A stretch of 38,061 nucleotides of DNA from Geobacteraceae bacterium GWC2_53_11 (GCA_001802645.1 MGZJ01000087.1:63261-101321); one strand, 5' to 3'; numbered from the stretch's first letter, positions 22,392-32,163 are shown. Translations and numbers: made by a program. The notes: generated by a model not told the origin, from the sequence alone.

Positions 22392-22997
22392 ATGAAAACA
22401 GTGGTCAAGCATCTAAAAGGAACTTTTCTGGCGGGAATATTTATTGTAATTCCGTTCGGGATTACAATATTCATTCTCAAATTCCTGTTCAATTTTGCTG
22501 ACGGAATTTTGGGCAGTTACCTGGACAGGCTGATGGAGTTATATGGCCGGAGCAGCGGGCATATCCCCGGAATCGGCATGATCACCGGAGCAGTGGTGAT
22601 CTATCTGACCGGTCTGGTCGCTACCAATGTGCTTGGCAATCGTCTGCTGAAGTTTGGCGACGATCTGATGGCGCGTATTCCATTGGTCAAGTCGATCTAC
22701 TCGTCAAGCAAACAGTTGATCAAGGTATTCAAGGAAGGTGGTTCGTCATACCGGCGCGCGGTTTTTGTGGAGTGGCCTCGACCCGGCGTGCGTGCCGTGG
22801 GGTTTGTAACTGCCGAGCTGGAGCGTGATGGCGAACAATTAGTGGTGGTCTACATTCCGACCATGCCGAATCCGACCTCCGGCTTTGCGCTCTGGTTCCG
22901 TGAGTGCGATGTGTACGAGAGCGGCATGACGGTTGAGGATGCGATAAAATTTGTAGTTTCAGGCGGAGTTGTTATTCCGGCCAAAGTGTCTCAATAG
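22392..22997 (+). CDS. DUF502 family inner-membrane protein
   Basis: 201 residues, with AGGAGA upstream of the ATG. Two membrane helices (about 11-36, GTFLAGIFIVIPFGITIFIL, and about 60-85, IGMITGAVVIYLTGLVATNV) are followed by the DUF502 hallmark IPLVKSIYSSSKQLIKVF and by a soluble C-terminal beta-rich domain (VFVEWPRPGVRAVGFVTAEL, YIPTMPNPTSG). The family is widespread and uncharacterised. It is followed after 60 bases by the Hsp70-like gene on the same strand, possibly one operon. Confidence 0.92.
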   Translation: MKTVVKHLKGTFLAGIFIVIPFGITIFILKFLFNFADGILGSYLDRLMELYGRSSGHIPGIGMITGAVVIYLTGLVATNVLGNRLLKFGDDLMARIPLVKSIYSSSKQLIKVFKEGGSSYRRAVFVEWPRPGVRAVGFVTAELERDGEQLVVVYIPTMPNPTSGFALWFRECDVYESGMTVEDAIKFVVSGGVVIPAKVSQ

Positions 22998-23057
22998 GTT
23001 TCAAAGCGTATCACTTGTTATTGTAGGCGCTTCAGTGATGCAGGAGGATTAAATCAG

Positions 23058-24329
23058 GTGCAGATAGTATTCGGAATTGATTTTGGCACGACCAATTCGG
23101 CTCTTTCAGTATATCGGAACGGGACCGTGGAGGTGGTTGCCATTGACGGCAGCAGCCATGCCGGGGAACTGATGCGTTCGGTGCTCTATTTTAACGAGGA
23201 GAACGAGATTTATACGGGTCAGGAGGCTATTCGCCAGTATGTGGGCGATGGCGCTGCCGGACGCTTCATGCAGTCTATCAAGACATTTCTGCCGAACACT
23301 AGTTTCGACAGCACCGAGATATTTGGCAAACGCTATACCATCGACGATCTGGTGGCAATTATTCTCCGGAACATAAAGGCTCGGGGCGAGGCGCATGTAG
23401 GGTGCCCCGTGGAGAACGTGGTGCTGGGGAGGCCGGTCGTGTTTTCGACGGATGCCGCCAAGGATGCCGTGGCTGAGCAGCGTCTGGAAAAGGCTGCCCG
23501 CAAGGCCGGCTTCAAAAATATCTGGTTCCAGTATGAACCGGTAGCGGCGGCCTTGGCCTTTGAAGAGTCGTTGCAGGCAGGCCAGGAGCGGATTGTGTTT
23601 ATCGGTGACTTCGGCGGCGGCACCTCCGATTTTTCGGTGATCCGCGTCAAGGGGGGCGCCTTTGCCCGTTCCGACCGGCGTAGCGACGTACTGTCGCTGG
23701 GAGGCGTGTATGTGGCAGGCGATAAATTCGATTCACAGATTATGTGGGATAAGGTGGCGCACCATTTCGGACGCTATGCCCGCTACAAAACCATGGGCAA
23801 GGACACGTGGGTTAATGTTCCCAAGAGCATCGTCTATACGCTCTGCCAGTGGCATCGCATACCGCTGTTGCGGGCGCGGGCGACTAGGGAACATATCAGG
23901 GTGATCAAGGGGACCACTGATAACCGGCAGGCCATTGAACACCTGGAAAATATTATTTCTGACAACTACGGTTTTTTTCTGTTTCAGGCTATTGAAAAGG
24001 CCAAGTGCGAACTTTCCGGGCGGGATCAGACGCAGATCAGCTTCATCGAGCGTGATCTGACCATTAACGAGGAGCTTGGCAAGGGTGAGTTCGAGACGCT
24101 TAATGCGGATAACTTCAGGCAGATTGCCGGCTGCATTGACGAGGTTGTCGCTCGCTCCGGGCTCTCACCGGCTCAAATTGATACGGTCTTTCTGACCGGA
24201 GGCACGTCTCGGATTCCCCATATCCAGGCGCTGTTTGCCGAGCGATTCGGGTGGAACAAGCTCGAAAACCGTGATGCCTTTACCAGTGTTGTCCATGGCC
24301 TCGGTTCCAGCGTTCCGTTGTTCATGTAA
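23058..24329 (+). CDS. Hsp70/actin-fold ATPase, YegD-like
   Basis: A GTG start is chosen because AGGAGG (23041-23046) stands at the right distance and the phosphate-1 motif FGIDFGTTNSALSVY begins at once. The 423-residue product has the Hsp70 nucleotide-binding elements: GRPVVFS, QYEPVAAALAFEE, phosphate-2 IGDFGGGTSDFSVI, and the adenosine motif VFLTGGTSRIPHIQALFAERFG. The substrate-binding domain of DnaK is absent, as in YegD (about 450 residues). It is probably a stand-alone chaperone-like ATPase of unknown client. A strong terminator follows. Confidence 0.9.
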   Translation: MQIVFGIDFGTTNSALSVYRNGTVEVVAIDGSSHAGELMRSVLYFNEENEIYTGQEAIRQYVGDGAAGRFMQSIKTFLPNTSFDSTEIFGKRYTIDDLVAIILRNIKARGEAHVGCPVENVVLGRPVVFSTDAAKDAVAEQRLEKAARKAGFKNIWFQYEPVAAALAFEESLQAGQERIVFIGDFGGGTSDFSVIRVKGGAFARSDRRSDVLSLGGVYVAGDKFDSQIMWDKVAHHFGRYARYKTMGKDTWVNVPKSIVYTLCQWHRIPLLRARATREHIRVIKGTTDNRQAIEHLENIISDNYGFFLFQAIEKAKCELSGRDQTQISFIERDLTINEELGKGEFETLNADNFRQIAGCIDEVVARSGLSPAQIDTVFLTGGTSRIPHIQALFAERFGWNKLENRDAFTSVVHGLGSSVPLFM

Positions 24330-24350
24330 GTTCAGCCTGCTGAATGCAGA

Positions 24351-24384
24351 AACGAGGCGACCTGTTCCGGTCGCCTCGTTTTTT
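24351..24384 (+). terminator. Rho-independent terminator after the Hsp70-like gene
   Basis: A perfect 12-base stem, AACGAGGCGACC (24351-24362) with GGTCGCCTCGTT (24369-24380), loop TGTTCC, runs into six T (24379-24384). It separates two convergent genes and may act weakly in the other direction too. Confidence 0.95.
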
Positions 24385-24423
24385 GTTGGGGCAATAGTGT
24401 TGGTAAAGGGTGCCGCCTGGCGA

Positions 24424-26052
24424 TTATAGCTTGAACTGGCTGACCAGGCTTTGCATCTCATGGGCCTGCCGTGCCAGTTCTGCCGCGGCAGTTGCTGTTT
24501 CTTCGGCGCCTCGCGCAGTCTGGTGCACGACATCGGTTACCTGATGGATGTTGCTGGTTATCTCGCCGGTAGTAGCAGTCTGCTCTTCAGCAGCCGTAGC
24601 TATCTGGTTTATCTGCATGGAAACTTCGCCAATGCGCTCCAGAATCTCTTCCAGAGCGTAACCCGATTTCTGGGATGATATGGCCCCTTTTTCGACCTCG
24701 TGAACCCCTTCTTCCATGGCATTTACCGCTTCTCCGGTCTCTTTCTGAATGGCCTTGATCATTTCGCCAATCTCGCGGGTCGCCTTGGTGGTGCGCTCAG
24801 CCAGTGCACGTACTTCATCGGCAACAACGGCAAAACCGCGACCCTGCTCTCCGGCACGGGCTGCTTCAATGGCAGCGTTCAGGGCAAGCAGGTTCGTCTG
24901 GTCGGCGATGTCTTCGATAGTGCCGACTATCTGGCCGATCTGATCCGAACGGGCGCCAAGGGCTTCGACAGTCTTTGAGGTTTGTCGAACCCGCTCTGCT
25001 ATGGTGTTCATGCCGGTAATTGTCTCCTGAACCACCAAGGCCCCGGCATGGGCAGAATCTGTGGTGTTCCGCGACGCATCGGCAGCCATGGAGCAGTTGC
25101 GGGCAATATCGCTGCTGGTTGCCGACATCTCTTCACTGGCGGTAGCTACTGTGGTCGTCTGTGATGCCACTTCCTCGGCCCCGGTAGCAATCTGGGTGGC
25201 GGTTGCCTGAAGCTGATTGGATGATGAGGCCACAAGTGCCGATGTCTCGCTGATCCGGGATATGGTTTGGCGAAGGCTTGCGGCCATCCGTTTGAACGAA
25301 CCGGCGAGATGACCGATTTCATCTGATGTGGTGCAGGCTATTTCAACGGTCAGATCACCTCCGGCCAACCGGTCCGCCTGAGCGGCAAGTATGTTCACCG
25401 GCACGATGATCGAGCGTGATATGGCAACACAGATAAAGAGTGCTGCACCTGTTGCCGTGAGAAGCAGTGCCGCCAGAATGGTCATGACTGTTGTTCTGGT
25501 CGAATTGCTTGCCTGCAACTCCGTTTTTACATCCGCTGCATTTTTGTCGGCCAGTTCAAGCACTAGAGCCTCTGTCTTGTGGGTCGCCTCCTTGAAGGCC
25601 TCCATCTGCCGGTTTGCTTCGTCCTTGCTTGTTATCTCACCCCGTGCGATCCGCGCGTACACGTCGTTGAAGCCGTTGTGGTAGACAGTGAAGTTTTGTT
25701 TAATTGCAGAACTCAACTCCTGCTCTTTCGGCTCAGTTGTAAGACGGCTCAAAACTTCAAAACGCTTATTGTAACGTTCGACGGTCTCATCATATTGTTT
25801 TTTATATGCGGCAACCTTCTCCGGTGACTCGATATTCAGGAAAATATCTTTTTCAAAACGGCGCAGCTGGTTGATATTTGCCCGCAGTCGTTGCGATGAT
25901 TCAACTGTTTCATAGCCGGTTCTTATAACGTCGGTTGCGCGCGACATCTGTATCATACTCCAGATTCCGCCGCCGCCTACTCCAAGCAGCAATCCCAGTA
26001 CGAGTCCAAACCCGATAAACAGCCTGGTAATTATTTTTGTGTTTTGAAGCAT
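24424..26052 (-). CDS. Methyl-accepting chemotaxis protein
   Basis: The frame opens at 26115, but the ATG at 26052 has AAGGAG upstream, giving 542 residues. TM1 is at about 8-34 and TM2 at about 188-212, enclosing a helical periplasmic sensor of about 150 residues that looks like a four-helix-bundle (4HB_MCP) domain. HAMP follows (about 213-265: [19 protein letters not shown]). The cytoplasmic coiled coil carries the universally conserved tip [38 protein letters not shown]. The ending SLVSQFKL lacks a CheR-binding pentapeptide. The ligand is unknown. Confidence 0.97.
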   Translation of the reverse strand: MLQNTKIITRLFIGFGLVLGLLLGVGGGGIWSMIQMSRATDVIRTGYETVESSQRLRANINQLRRFEKDIFLNIESPEKVAAYKKQYDETVERYNKRFEVLSRLTTEPKEQELSSAIKQNFTVYHNGFNDVYARIARGEITSKDEANRQMEAFKEATHKTEALVLELADKNAADVKTELQASNSTRTTVMTILAALLLTATGAALFICVAISRSIIVPVNILAAQADRLAGGDLTVEIACTTSDEIGHLAGSFKRMAASLRQTISRISETSALVASSSNQLQATATQIATGAEEVASQTTTVATASEEMSATSSDIARNCSMAADASRNTTDSAHAGALVVQETITGMNTIAERVRQTSKTVEALGARSDQIGQIVGTIEDIADQTNLLALNAAIEAARAGEQGRGFAVVADEVRALAERTTKATREIGEMIKAIQKETGEAVNAMEEGVHEVEKGAISSQKSGYALEEILERIGEVSMQINQIATAAEEQTATTGEITSNIHQVTDVVHQTARGAEETATAAAELARQAHEMQSLVSQFKL

Positions 26053-26146
26053 GGTGTTACTCCTTGACTCAATTTTATTGTATGACGGCATGCTGTTTTT
26101 ACTCAGCACGCTCATAGGCGACAGCAGGCACCCGATTTAACTCACA

Positions 26147-26175
26147 GATATAAACAACCAAAAGACAATAGTCAA
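26147..26175 (-). promoter_or_regulatory. Probable sigma-70 promoter of the chemoreceptor gene
   Basis: On the minus strand TTGACT (26170-26175) and TATATC (26147-26152) are separated by exactly 17 bases. The spacing is ideal and both hexamers are close to consensus. Confidence 0.65.
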
Positions 26176-26293
26176 ATAATATCGTTTTGGTCCTGTTGAA
26201 AATTTGTTGCGGATATGCAAAGTTGTTCAAGCGATACGGAGAGGAACATTTCTGTCAAACCATGCTGAAAGCTTGAAAGTATTACATAAAAAG

Positions 26294-26322
26294 TACGACA
26301 GCCTTGATTATGATGGTATAAT
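26294..26322 (+). promoter_or_regulatory. Probable promoter of the hypothetical gene at 26356
   Basis: A perfect TATAAT -10 lies at 26317-26322; 17 bases upstream is TACGAC, a poor -35. The predicted transcript start is about 25 bases before the ATG. Confidence 0.5.
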
Positions 26323-26355
26323 GTTGCAACCTGAAGAGACAGGGGGGAGTTGAGT

Positions 26356-26778
26356 ATGTTTGACTGGATCCGTGGCAGGAGGGAAGTGCTGACAGAGTTT
26401 GCAGATAACGAATCTGCCTTTGACCATGCGTGTTCATTACATTATCCTCTGCTTCTCAATGCATGTATTCCAGCTTTGGTTATGGAGGAAGGGCACCGGG
26501 GAGTCGATGGTGAACGCTGGTTTCGGTTGCATATCGCCTGCGAAGAAGGTGTGCGTGATATCTGGGCGCCGACCATGTCTGAAGCGCCTGCCTACCCGGC
26601 TGTGGGCGATCTTGTCGGGTTTCGTATTGTCAGGATTGCTACGGAACTTCCGGATGATGCCAGCCTGGTCGGATACATCTACTGCCGATTGGAGCCGGTC
26701 CTGAATTCCCGAAAGGGGTGGCATATCTCTACAAGCTTCAAGCCTGATAATCTTAAACATGAACTTCACCTGGGATGA
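26356..26778 (+). CDS. Hypothetical soluble protein
   Basis: The ATG at 26356 lies six bases after GGGGGAG (26343-26349); a TTG at 26350 is in frame but too close to that site. The 140-residue product begins MFDWIRGR and has no signal peptide or membrane segment. It has a beta-rich middle (RWFRLHIACEEGVRDIWAPT, VGDLVGFRIVRIATELP) and ends in polar helix. Three Cys are scattered. No family recognised. It is convergent with the next gene, 18 bases apart. Confidence 0.65.
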   Translation: MFDWIRGRREVLTEFADNESAFDHACSLHYPLLLNACIPALVMEEGHRGVDGERWFRLHIACEEGVRDIWAPTMSEAPAYPAVGDLVGFRIVRIATELPDDASLVGYIYCRLEPVLNSRKGWHISTSFKPDNLKHELHLG

Positions 26779-26796
26779 ATATACAGGTTCATAGAT

Positions 26797-27249
26797 TCAG
26801 CGAAGTGACGTCTCGACACCTGACGGGAGCGTGTTGTCAATAAGCTCGATGAGTTCCCGGTACAGAGCGATTGTTATAGATGTTTCGACCCACTTGTCAA
26901 TCACCGCGCGATACAGGGAAATGCCGTTTACTACAGTTCCCGATGTAACAAAAATCCCGGCAGTAAGCATATCCTCATTCGTTAGCATGTAGATTCCAAA
27001 TGAAAAAACAATTGCCATTAGTGCAAGCCAGGCGGCCTGCGGTCCGTGCAAGGGATTTTCCAGAACTGTCAGGAAGTCAATGTAGTAGCGTATCAAGCTG
27101 CGGCTTTTTCGCATGAAAGCCGCTACATCGCTTTCCCCGCAGGCGAGATACGAATAACTCAGGAACTTGGTTTCGGCCACGTTCCGCCGGCTTTTTTTCC
27201 GTTCACTTACATACCGTTCGATTGCTTCGTCGATCTTGGCAGTTGTCAT
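26797..27249 (-). CDS. Hypothetical two-helix membrane protein
   Basis: The ATG at 27249 follows GGAGGTG on the minus strand, giving 150 residues; the frame opens slightly upstream (27276). A charged N-terminal cytoplasmic helix region (MTTAKIDEAIERYVSERKKS) leads to two membrane helices (about 71-90, AAWLALMAIVFSFGIYML, and about 94-113) and a C-terminal helix (TIALYRELIELIDNTLP). The topology suggests both ends are cytoplasmic. No family recognised. Confidence 0.65.
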   Translation of the reverse strand: MTTAKIDEAIERYVSERKKSRRNVAETKFLSYSYLACGESDVAAFMRKSRSLIRYYIDFLTVLENPLHGPQAAWLALMAIVFSFGIYMLTNEDMLTAGIFVTSGTVVNGISLYRAVIDKWVETSITIALYRELIELIDNTLPSGVETSLR

Positions 27250-27471
27250 GGGACACCTCCATTGGTGGAACATCAACCAATACAGAAAATAAATCGTGCC
27301 CTAAAATCATCCTTTTTATTTGTATTCATCCTTCTCTTTTTATTGTTTGAGTTTACCACAAATAAGAAAAATATTCAGAGGCACAGCTATTTTTGTACGT
27401 AAAAATGTCGCGCCGGATGCCGTTGTTTATGTTATTACAAAGACACGTAATGCGATGCACAGGAGTTTTAA

Positions 27472-27999
27472 ATGGTTACAAAGTTCAGTGAGCCGGGCAC
27501 GACCCGCAGAAACAATCAGCGTATAGTGACTGTTCTTTTGTGGATTGCCCTCTCTACCGGATTGGCAGTCTCCATTTTCAGTCTGGTAGAAGAATTGTGT
27601 ATGGCTACAGCATGCAGTGATGCGGCCAGTTTTGTTTTCTTTGGTGTCGGAATGGCTCTGTTCGGCTGTGCCTATTTCAGTTTTATTCTGGTGATACTGT
27701 TTTTGCGGCGAAAAAATTTATGGTTTGGTTTGATACTGACAGCAATGGTCTTTTCGGGTGTTGGTGCGGAATTACGTCTGCTCTGGATACAAAAATATAT
27801 AATCGGCAGTTGGTGTCCGCTCTGTGTCACGATCTGTTGCTGTCTGTTTTTTAGTGCCGTGCTACTGCTTATTGAGAGAGTGCTGGACCGGAGGGCAGGG
27901 GATGTTCTCGTTAGCACGACCGGCTGGATGAGCTTGGTGATTACCATGATTGTCGTAGGGTTGGCAGTTGCAGTTATGGGTGTACAAGCGCTTTCATAG
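27472..27999 (+). CDS. Vitamin K epoxide reductase (VKOR)-like disulfide-forming membrane protein
   Basis: 175 residues after an AGGAG site (27461-27465). Hydrophobic segments at about 20-37, 54-78, 87-105, 119-136 and 152-172 suit a VKOR bundle. The redox residues are present: loop cysteines Cys43 and Cys48 (EELCMATACSD) and the membrane CxxC Cys115-Pro-Leu-Cys118 (GSWCPLCVT). VKOR homologues pass electrons from thioredoxin-like partners to quinone and so drive disulfide formation in the periplasm, replacing DsbB. Many bacterial versions are fused to a thioredoxin domain; this one is not and no DsbA-like gene is adjacent. The loop spacing (C-x4-C) is shorter than the C-x7-C of human VKOR. 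Confidence 0.8.
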   Translation: MVTKFSEPGTTRRNNQRIVTVLLWIALSTGLAVSIFSLVEELCMATACSDAASFVFFGVGMALFGCAYFSFILVILFLRRKNLWFGLILTAMVFSGVGAELRLLWIQKYIIGSWCPLCVTICCCLFFSAVLLLIERVLDRRAGDVLVSTTGWMSLVITMIVVGLAVAVMGVQALS

Positions 28000-28095
28000 C
28001 GACTGATCGGCCATTAAAAACACGCAGCAATACATTGTCAGAAAAAAAGAGACCGGAGGGGACGGGCAGAGAAAAGTCCCCGTATTAAGGTCTGG

Positions 28096-29874
28096 TCAGC
28101 TGTGTCGTTGCGATCCGAGCAGACGGCTCAGAACATCTGATATTTCCGAGACACTGTAAGGCTTGATTGCTGCCGCAGCAAAACCGAAGTGGCGGAAATC
28201 TGAAATGATTGGATCGTTTGAGTAGCCGCTGGAGACGATCAGGCACGCATTCGAATCTATGGCCAGTATCTGCGCTGCTGCCTCCTTCCCCCCCAATCCT
28301 CCCGGAATGGTCAGATCCATAATCACAATTGAATATGGTGTCCCGCGCTCAAATGCGCTTTTGTACAGGGAAACTGCTTCTTCCCCGTTCTTGCAGATAG
28401 TTGCCTTATACCCCAGTTCCTCAAGCATTGCCTCGACAAGTTCAAGGATCATCTCTTCATCGTCCATAACCAGTACCGGGGTTCCCGGTTTCGAATCAAC
28501 ACTGTTCACGCGTGTTTGTGCCGGATTAGGTATTTCATCTGGTACAGATTCAATGCAGGCCGGCAGGAGCAGTTCAAATGTTGTCCCTCTACCGACCGTT
28601 GATCTAACGCCAATATACCCTCCATGCTTTTTAATAATCGACTGTACCGAAGCCAGCCCCAATCCACTCCCTCCCGATTTGGTGGTGAAATAAGGGTCGA
28701 AGATGTTTTTCAGATTAATCGCCGGTATGCCGCATCCTTCGTCCGTGAATACAAACCGTACGTATGCACCGGGTTGGAGTTCGTACGGATTGTTTTCTTC
28801 AATCGTGGCGTTGGCCGCCCGGATGGTAATCGTTCCTCCACCCGGCATTGCCTGGATGGCATTGATAATCAGATTGTTGAAGGCTTGGCTGATCTGGCCG
28901 GCATCGGCTTCGATGTTGTGAAGCTTTTCGGAAACATCAAGGCGACTTTGTGCGTTGGAACCATGAAGTACCAGCGCCAGAGATTCTTCAACGAGTTGCA
29001 GTGGCGCTATCGAACTGGTTACCGGCTGTCCCCCCTTGGCAAATGTCAATAGCTGATGGGCCAGTTCGGCTGCTCGCTTTGCCGCCTTCTCAGCCTGAAG
29101 CAGGGGAACTGCTGCTTTATGATCAGGCTTGATGAACAGGCCGGCAAACGAAATATTACCCAGTATGGCGGTCAGAATATTGTTAAAGTCATGAGCAATG
29201 CCCCCAGCCAGTACACCTATAGACTCAAGTTTCTGCTTTTTTATCAGCTCTTCCTGCTGGCTCTCGTGGTCGGTAATGTCAGTGAAGATTACCAGGGTGC
29301 GCGTAAGCGATGGTTGCGTGTTGATTACGATGTGTCGAACGGTGTCGTCACCACAGGTTACCTTGACATTGAGAGGTGGTACCGGTGTGCCGTTTGTGAC
29401 GTACTTAGCAATATGATCACTCCACATGGCCACAACTTCATTCCGGTAGTCCGGGTCGGGGTATGCCTTGGCAAACCACTCGTCGATGGTGGGGATCTCA
29501 GAGATGGTGTAGCCGAAATTTTCGGTGAAAGTATGGTTAATGTACTTGATCGCTCCGGTCTGGTCGGACCAAGCTACTCCGACCGGCATGAGTTCCAGAA
29601 GGGAGCGCAGATCCTCTTCGCTTGCTGCTATCTGTCTGTTGGATTCGCCGAGTCGATAGATATAACGCCCAATCAGATAATAGAGAAGAGCCGCGGTAGT
29701 TGCTATAAACAGGAAGCCTTTAAAGGTTGCAATTCTGGTCATCGTATCCGGATTTTGCACTAATAAGCCCAATATTGAGTCAGACAGATAGATCCAGAGT
29801 CCTCCAAACAGGGAATACACTGCAACTATCTTGACGGCTATGATGCGATCATCGCGGGTCAGGCGGAATGTCAT
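28096..29874 (-). CDS. PAS-containing hybrid sensor histidine kinase with receiver domain
   Basis: The ATG at 29874 has GGAGGAG upstream, giving 592 residues; the frame opens further up (29976) without a site. Two membrane helices (about 11-40 and 50-73) flank a very short periplasmic loop. A PAS domain follows (about 85-205: LMPVGVAWSDQTGAIKYINH). The HisKA phosphoacceptor is His228 in GGIAHDFNNILTA, and the ATPase has the N box (FNNLIINAIQAMPGG), G1 (DEGCGIP) and G2 (GGSGLGLASV). A C-terminal receiver domain carries Asp471-Asp472, phosphoacceptor Asp520 (IVIMDLTIPGG) and Lys571. No separate response regulator is adjacent, so the output may go to another protein. Confidence 0.95.
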   Translation of the reverse strand: MTFRLTRDDRIIAVKIVAVYSLFGGLWIYLSDSILGLLVQNPDTMTRIATFKGFLFIATTAALLYYLIGRYIYRLGESNRQIAASEEDLRSLLELMPVGVAWSDQTGAIKYINHTFTENFGYTISEIPTIDEWFAKAYPDPDYRNEVVAMWSDHIAKYVTNGTPVPPLNVKVTCGDDTVRHIVINTQPSLTRTLVIFTDITDHESQQEELIKKQKLESIGVLAGGIAHDFNNILTAILGNISFAGLFIKPDHKAAVPLLQAEKAAKRAAELAHQLLTFAKGGQPVTSSIAPLQLVEESLALVLHGSNAQSRLDVSEKLHNIEADAGQISQAFNNLIINAIQAMPGGGTITIRAANATIEENNPYELQPGAYVRFVFTDEGCGIPAINLKNIFDPYFTTKSGGSGLGLASVQSIIKKHGGYIGVRSTVGRGTTFELLLPACIESVPDEIPNPAQTRVNSVDSKPGTPVLVMDDEEMILELVEAMLEELGYKATICKNGEEAVSLYKSAFERGTPYSIVIMDLTIPGGLGGKEAAAQILAIDSNACLIVSSGYSNDPIISDFRHFGFAAAAIKPYSVSEISDVLSRLLGSQRHS

Positions 29875-30080
29875 TACTCCTCCGTTACTGGTACAATTCT
29901 GATGTATTGGGATCAACATCGGCAGAATCAGGATCTGAGAAATAAATTCTACACGAAAATACGAAAAAAATATCATAAATGGCTTCTATGAAAAAATTGT
30001 TTACCCTGCCGCAGGTCTTGCTTGTTCTCCGGCAGTATTCTCTGCTAGTTTGAAGTGAACAAAGCCACGAAAGGAAAAAT

Positions 30081-30992
30081 ATGAAAGTTGCGATGGTCGG
30101 CTCCGGTGCTCTCGGTTTGTACTACGGTGCGCTGCTTCAGAAAGGGGGACATGAGGTACATTTTCTTCTTCGGAGTGACTATGAGGCCATCATGAATAAC
30201 GGTCTGACAGTTCACTCCGTCAATGGCGATTTTCATCTGCCGGCAGTATCCGGCCACACATCGCCTGAAACGATTGGAGGAGTCGATCTTGTTGTCGTAG
30301 GACTGAAAACTTTTGCAAATGACAGCCTTCATACGTTGATAAAGCCGTTGCTTGCGGAACATACCGGGATTCTGACTTTGCAGAACGGGCTTGGGAATGA
30401 GGAGTATCTTGCGGATCTGTTCGGATCCGAGCGGATTATGGGAGGAGTCGCCTTTCTCTGCTCGAACCGCGGAGAACCGGGGCATGTTCACCATCTGGCC
30501 GCCGGCAGAATAATCATCGGGGAGTATCTGAAGTGCAATGAGCAAAGGTTGGAAGATATTGCAGCCGCCTTTACCTCTGCCGGAATTGACTGTAAAACAG
30601 CCGGAGATCTTAAAAAAGTGCGGTGGGAAAAACTGGTCTGGAATATTCCCTTCAATGGATTATCTGCTCTTCTGTTTCAATCGGTTGACCGGCTTTTACA
30701 GGTTCCGGAGTGCAGGAAGCTGGTTCGTGAATTGATGGTCGAAGTTATCATGGCTGCCAATAGCCAGGAGTTGAGTCACGCAATTCCTGAAAAATATGCG
30801 GACAGCATGCTTGAATTTACAGACGGAATGGGCGTGTACAAGCCGTCCATGTTGATCGATCGCGAGGAGGGGAGGGAGCTTGAGATTCAAGCCATATTCC
30901 GTGCCCCGCTTGAGTACGGCAGGCAGCATGCCGTCAGTATGCCGCGCATTGAGATGCTTACTGCTCTTCTCGAACAAGTTGCAACCAGATAG
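30081..30992 (+). CDS. panE: 2-dehydropantoate 2-reductase (ketopantoate reductase family)
   Basis: 303 residues after AAAGGAAAA. The N-terminal NADPH-binding fold has GSGALG at residues 7-12 (VAMVGSGALGLYYGALLQ) and RSDY after the second strand. The family motifs ILTLQNGLGNE and KVRWEKLVWNIPFNGLSALL, which contains the catalytic Lys, are present; the C-terminal helical domain includes HAVSMPRIEMLTALLEQV. It should reduce ketopantoate to pantoate for pantothenate and CoA synthesis. Paralogues of unknown substrate are common, so the gene symbol is probable rather than certain. The diguanylate cyclase follows 38 bases later. Confidence 0.85.
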   Translation: MKVAMVGSGALGLYYGALLQKGGHEVHFLLRSDYEAIMNNGLTVHSVNGDFHLPAVSGHTSPETIGGVDLVVVGLKTFANDSLHTLIKPLLAEHTGILTLQNGLGNEEYLADLFGSERIMGGVAFLCSNRGEPGHVHHLAAGRIIIGEYLKCNEQRLEDIAAAFTSAGIDCKTAGDLKKVRWEKLVWNIPFNGLSALLFQSVDRLLQVPECRKLVRELMVEVIMAANSQELSHAIPEKYADSMLEFTDGMGVYKPSMLIDREEGRELEIQAIFRAPLEYGRQHAVSMPRIEMLTALLEQVATR

Positions 30993-31030
30993 TCGCATTC
31001 AAATCGGCCAGGACAGAATGGGGATACCAT

Positions 31031-32092
31031 ATGCTCACGAACTCAACTGATGTATTGACGAAATTGCAGGAACGGCGCAACGAAGAATTGGTGTCAATGT
31101 TGGAAATCGGTAAAGCGCTGACTTCCAGTCTGGATCTTCATGCCATTCTGGAAACCATAATGAAGCAGGTTGAACGGTTGATCAAGCCCAAGTCCTGGTC
31201 TCTTCTTCTGGTTGACGGTGAATCCGGTGATCTGGTCTTTGAAATTGTTGTTTCCACGGTATCAGATCAATTGAAGGGGGTGCGGCTTGAACGCGGCAAG
31301 GGGATTGCCGGATGGGTTGCCGAACATGGTGAGACACTTCTCATTCCTGATGTCTGCAAAGATGACCGATTTGCCGGACAATTCGATCAAAATCTGTTGT
31401 TTACCACCCGGTCAATTGTCTGTGTGCCGATGAAGATAAAGGATCAGGTTATCGGTGTTATTGAGCTGATCAACAGTCTTGAAGAACTAGATTTTGATGA
31501 GAACGACATCCTGCTGATTTCCGCCATTGCCGACTTTGCCGCGATCGCCCTTGAAAATGCTCGTAACTACAAGCGCATCAATGAACTTGTGATCACCGAC
31601 GACCTGACCGGATTATACAACTCACGGCAGTTCGGCCATCTTATTGAGAACGAGGTTAAACGCTCCGGTCGCTACGGCGAACAGTTCTCGCTGATTTTCC
31701 TCGATCTCGACCATTTCAAGGGAATCAACGACACCCATGGTCACCTGGTGGGGAGCCGTATGCTGGGGGAATTTGGCCGCTTGATCGGTAAGCAGATCCG
31801 CTCTTCCGATATGGCCGCCCGTTATGGAGGGGATGAGTTCGCCATTATTCTGCCGCATACGGGAAAAGAGCAGGCCGTCAAAATGGCGTGCAACCTGCTG
31901 GAAGTCATGAAGGAAACACGCTTTGTGTCTGACGATAATATTCCCATAGCTTTGACCGCCAGTTTCGGCGTTGCCGAGTTTCCGGGCGATGCAGATACTC
32001 GGGCTGATCTGATCAGGGCGGCTGACATTGCCATGTATGATGCAAAAGCTGCGGGGAGAGCCGGAGTGAGAGGGTTTGTTGTCGCGGGGTGA
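31031..32092 (+). CDS. GAF-domain diguanylate cyclase
   Basis: 353 residues. A GAF domain spans about 25-175 (GKALTSSLDLHAILETIM, GKGIAGWVAEHGETLLIPDV, ARNYKRINEL at its end). The GGDEF domain spans about 188-350, beginning DDLTGLYNSRQF. The active-site GGDEF is intact at 266-270 (ARYGGDEFAIILP), and the product-inhibition site RSSD (257-260) stands five residues before it. It should make cyclic di-GMP from GTP and be subject to feedback inhibition; the GAF ligand is unknown. It is soluble with no membrane segment, and perhaps co-transcribed with panE. Confidence 0.95.
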   Translation: MLTNSTDVLTKLQERRNEELVSMLEIGKALTSSLDLHAILETIMKQVERLIKPKSWSLLLVDGESGDLVFEIVVSTVSDQLKGVRLERGKGIAGWVAEHGETLLIPDVCKDDRFAGQFDQNLLFTTRSIVCVPMKIKDQVIGVIELINSLEELDFDENDILLISAIADFAAIALENARNYKRINELVITDDLTGLYNSRQFGHLIENEVKRSGRYGEQFSLIFLDLDHFKGINDTHGHLVGSRMLGEFGRLIGKQIRSSDMAARYGGDEFAIILPHTGKEQAVKMACNLLEVMKETRFVSDDNIPIALTASFGVAEFPGDADTRADLIRAADIAMYDAKAAGRAGVRGFVVAG

Positions 32093-32163
32093 TGTGTTTG
32101 TTGCTGTACTCGGATAAATAGGATGCATACGGATAACGGCAGAATCTTAACCGGTTTAAAGGT

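Larger units (their letters stand above)
26053..26355. other. Intergenic region between the chemoreceptor and a divergent hypothetical gene
   Basis: These 303 bases hold two promoters, described separately: one for the chemoreceptor (26147-26175, minus) and one for the gene at 26356 (26294-26322, plus). The chemoreceptor leader is about 90 bases long. No RNA gene or further open frame with a ribosome site was seen. Confidence 0.6.

Noticed and set aside
28020-28080. GGGGAC / GTCCCC pairing between the VKOR-like and histidine kinase genes considered as a terminator
   Set aside because: The stem is only six bases with a loop of about a dozen bases and no T run.
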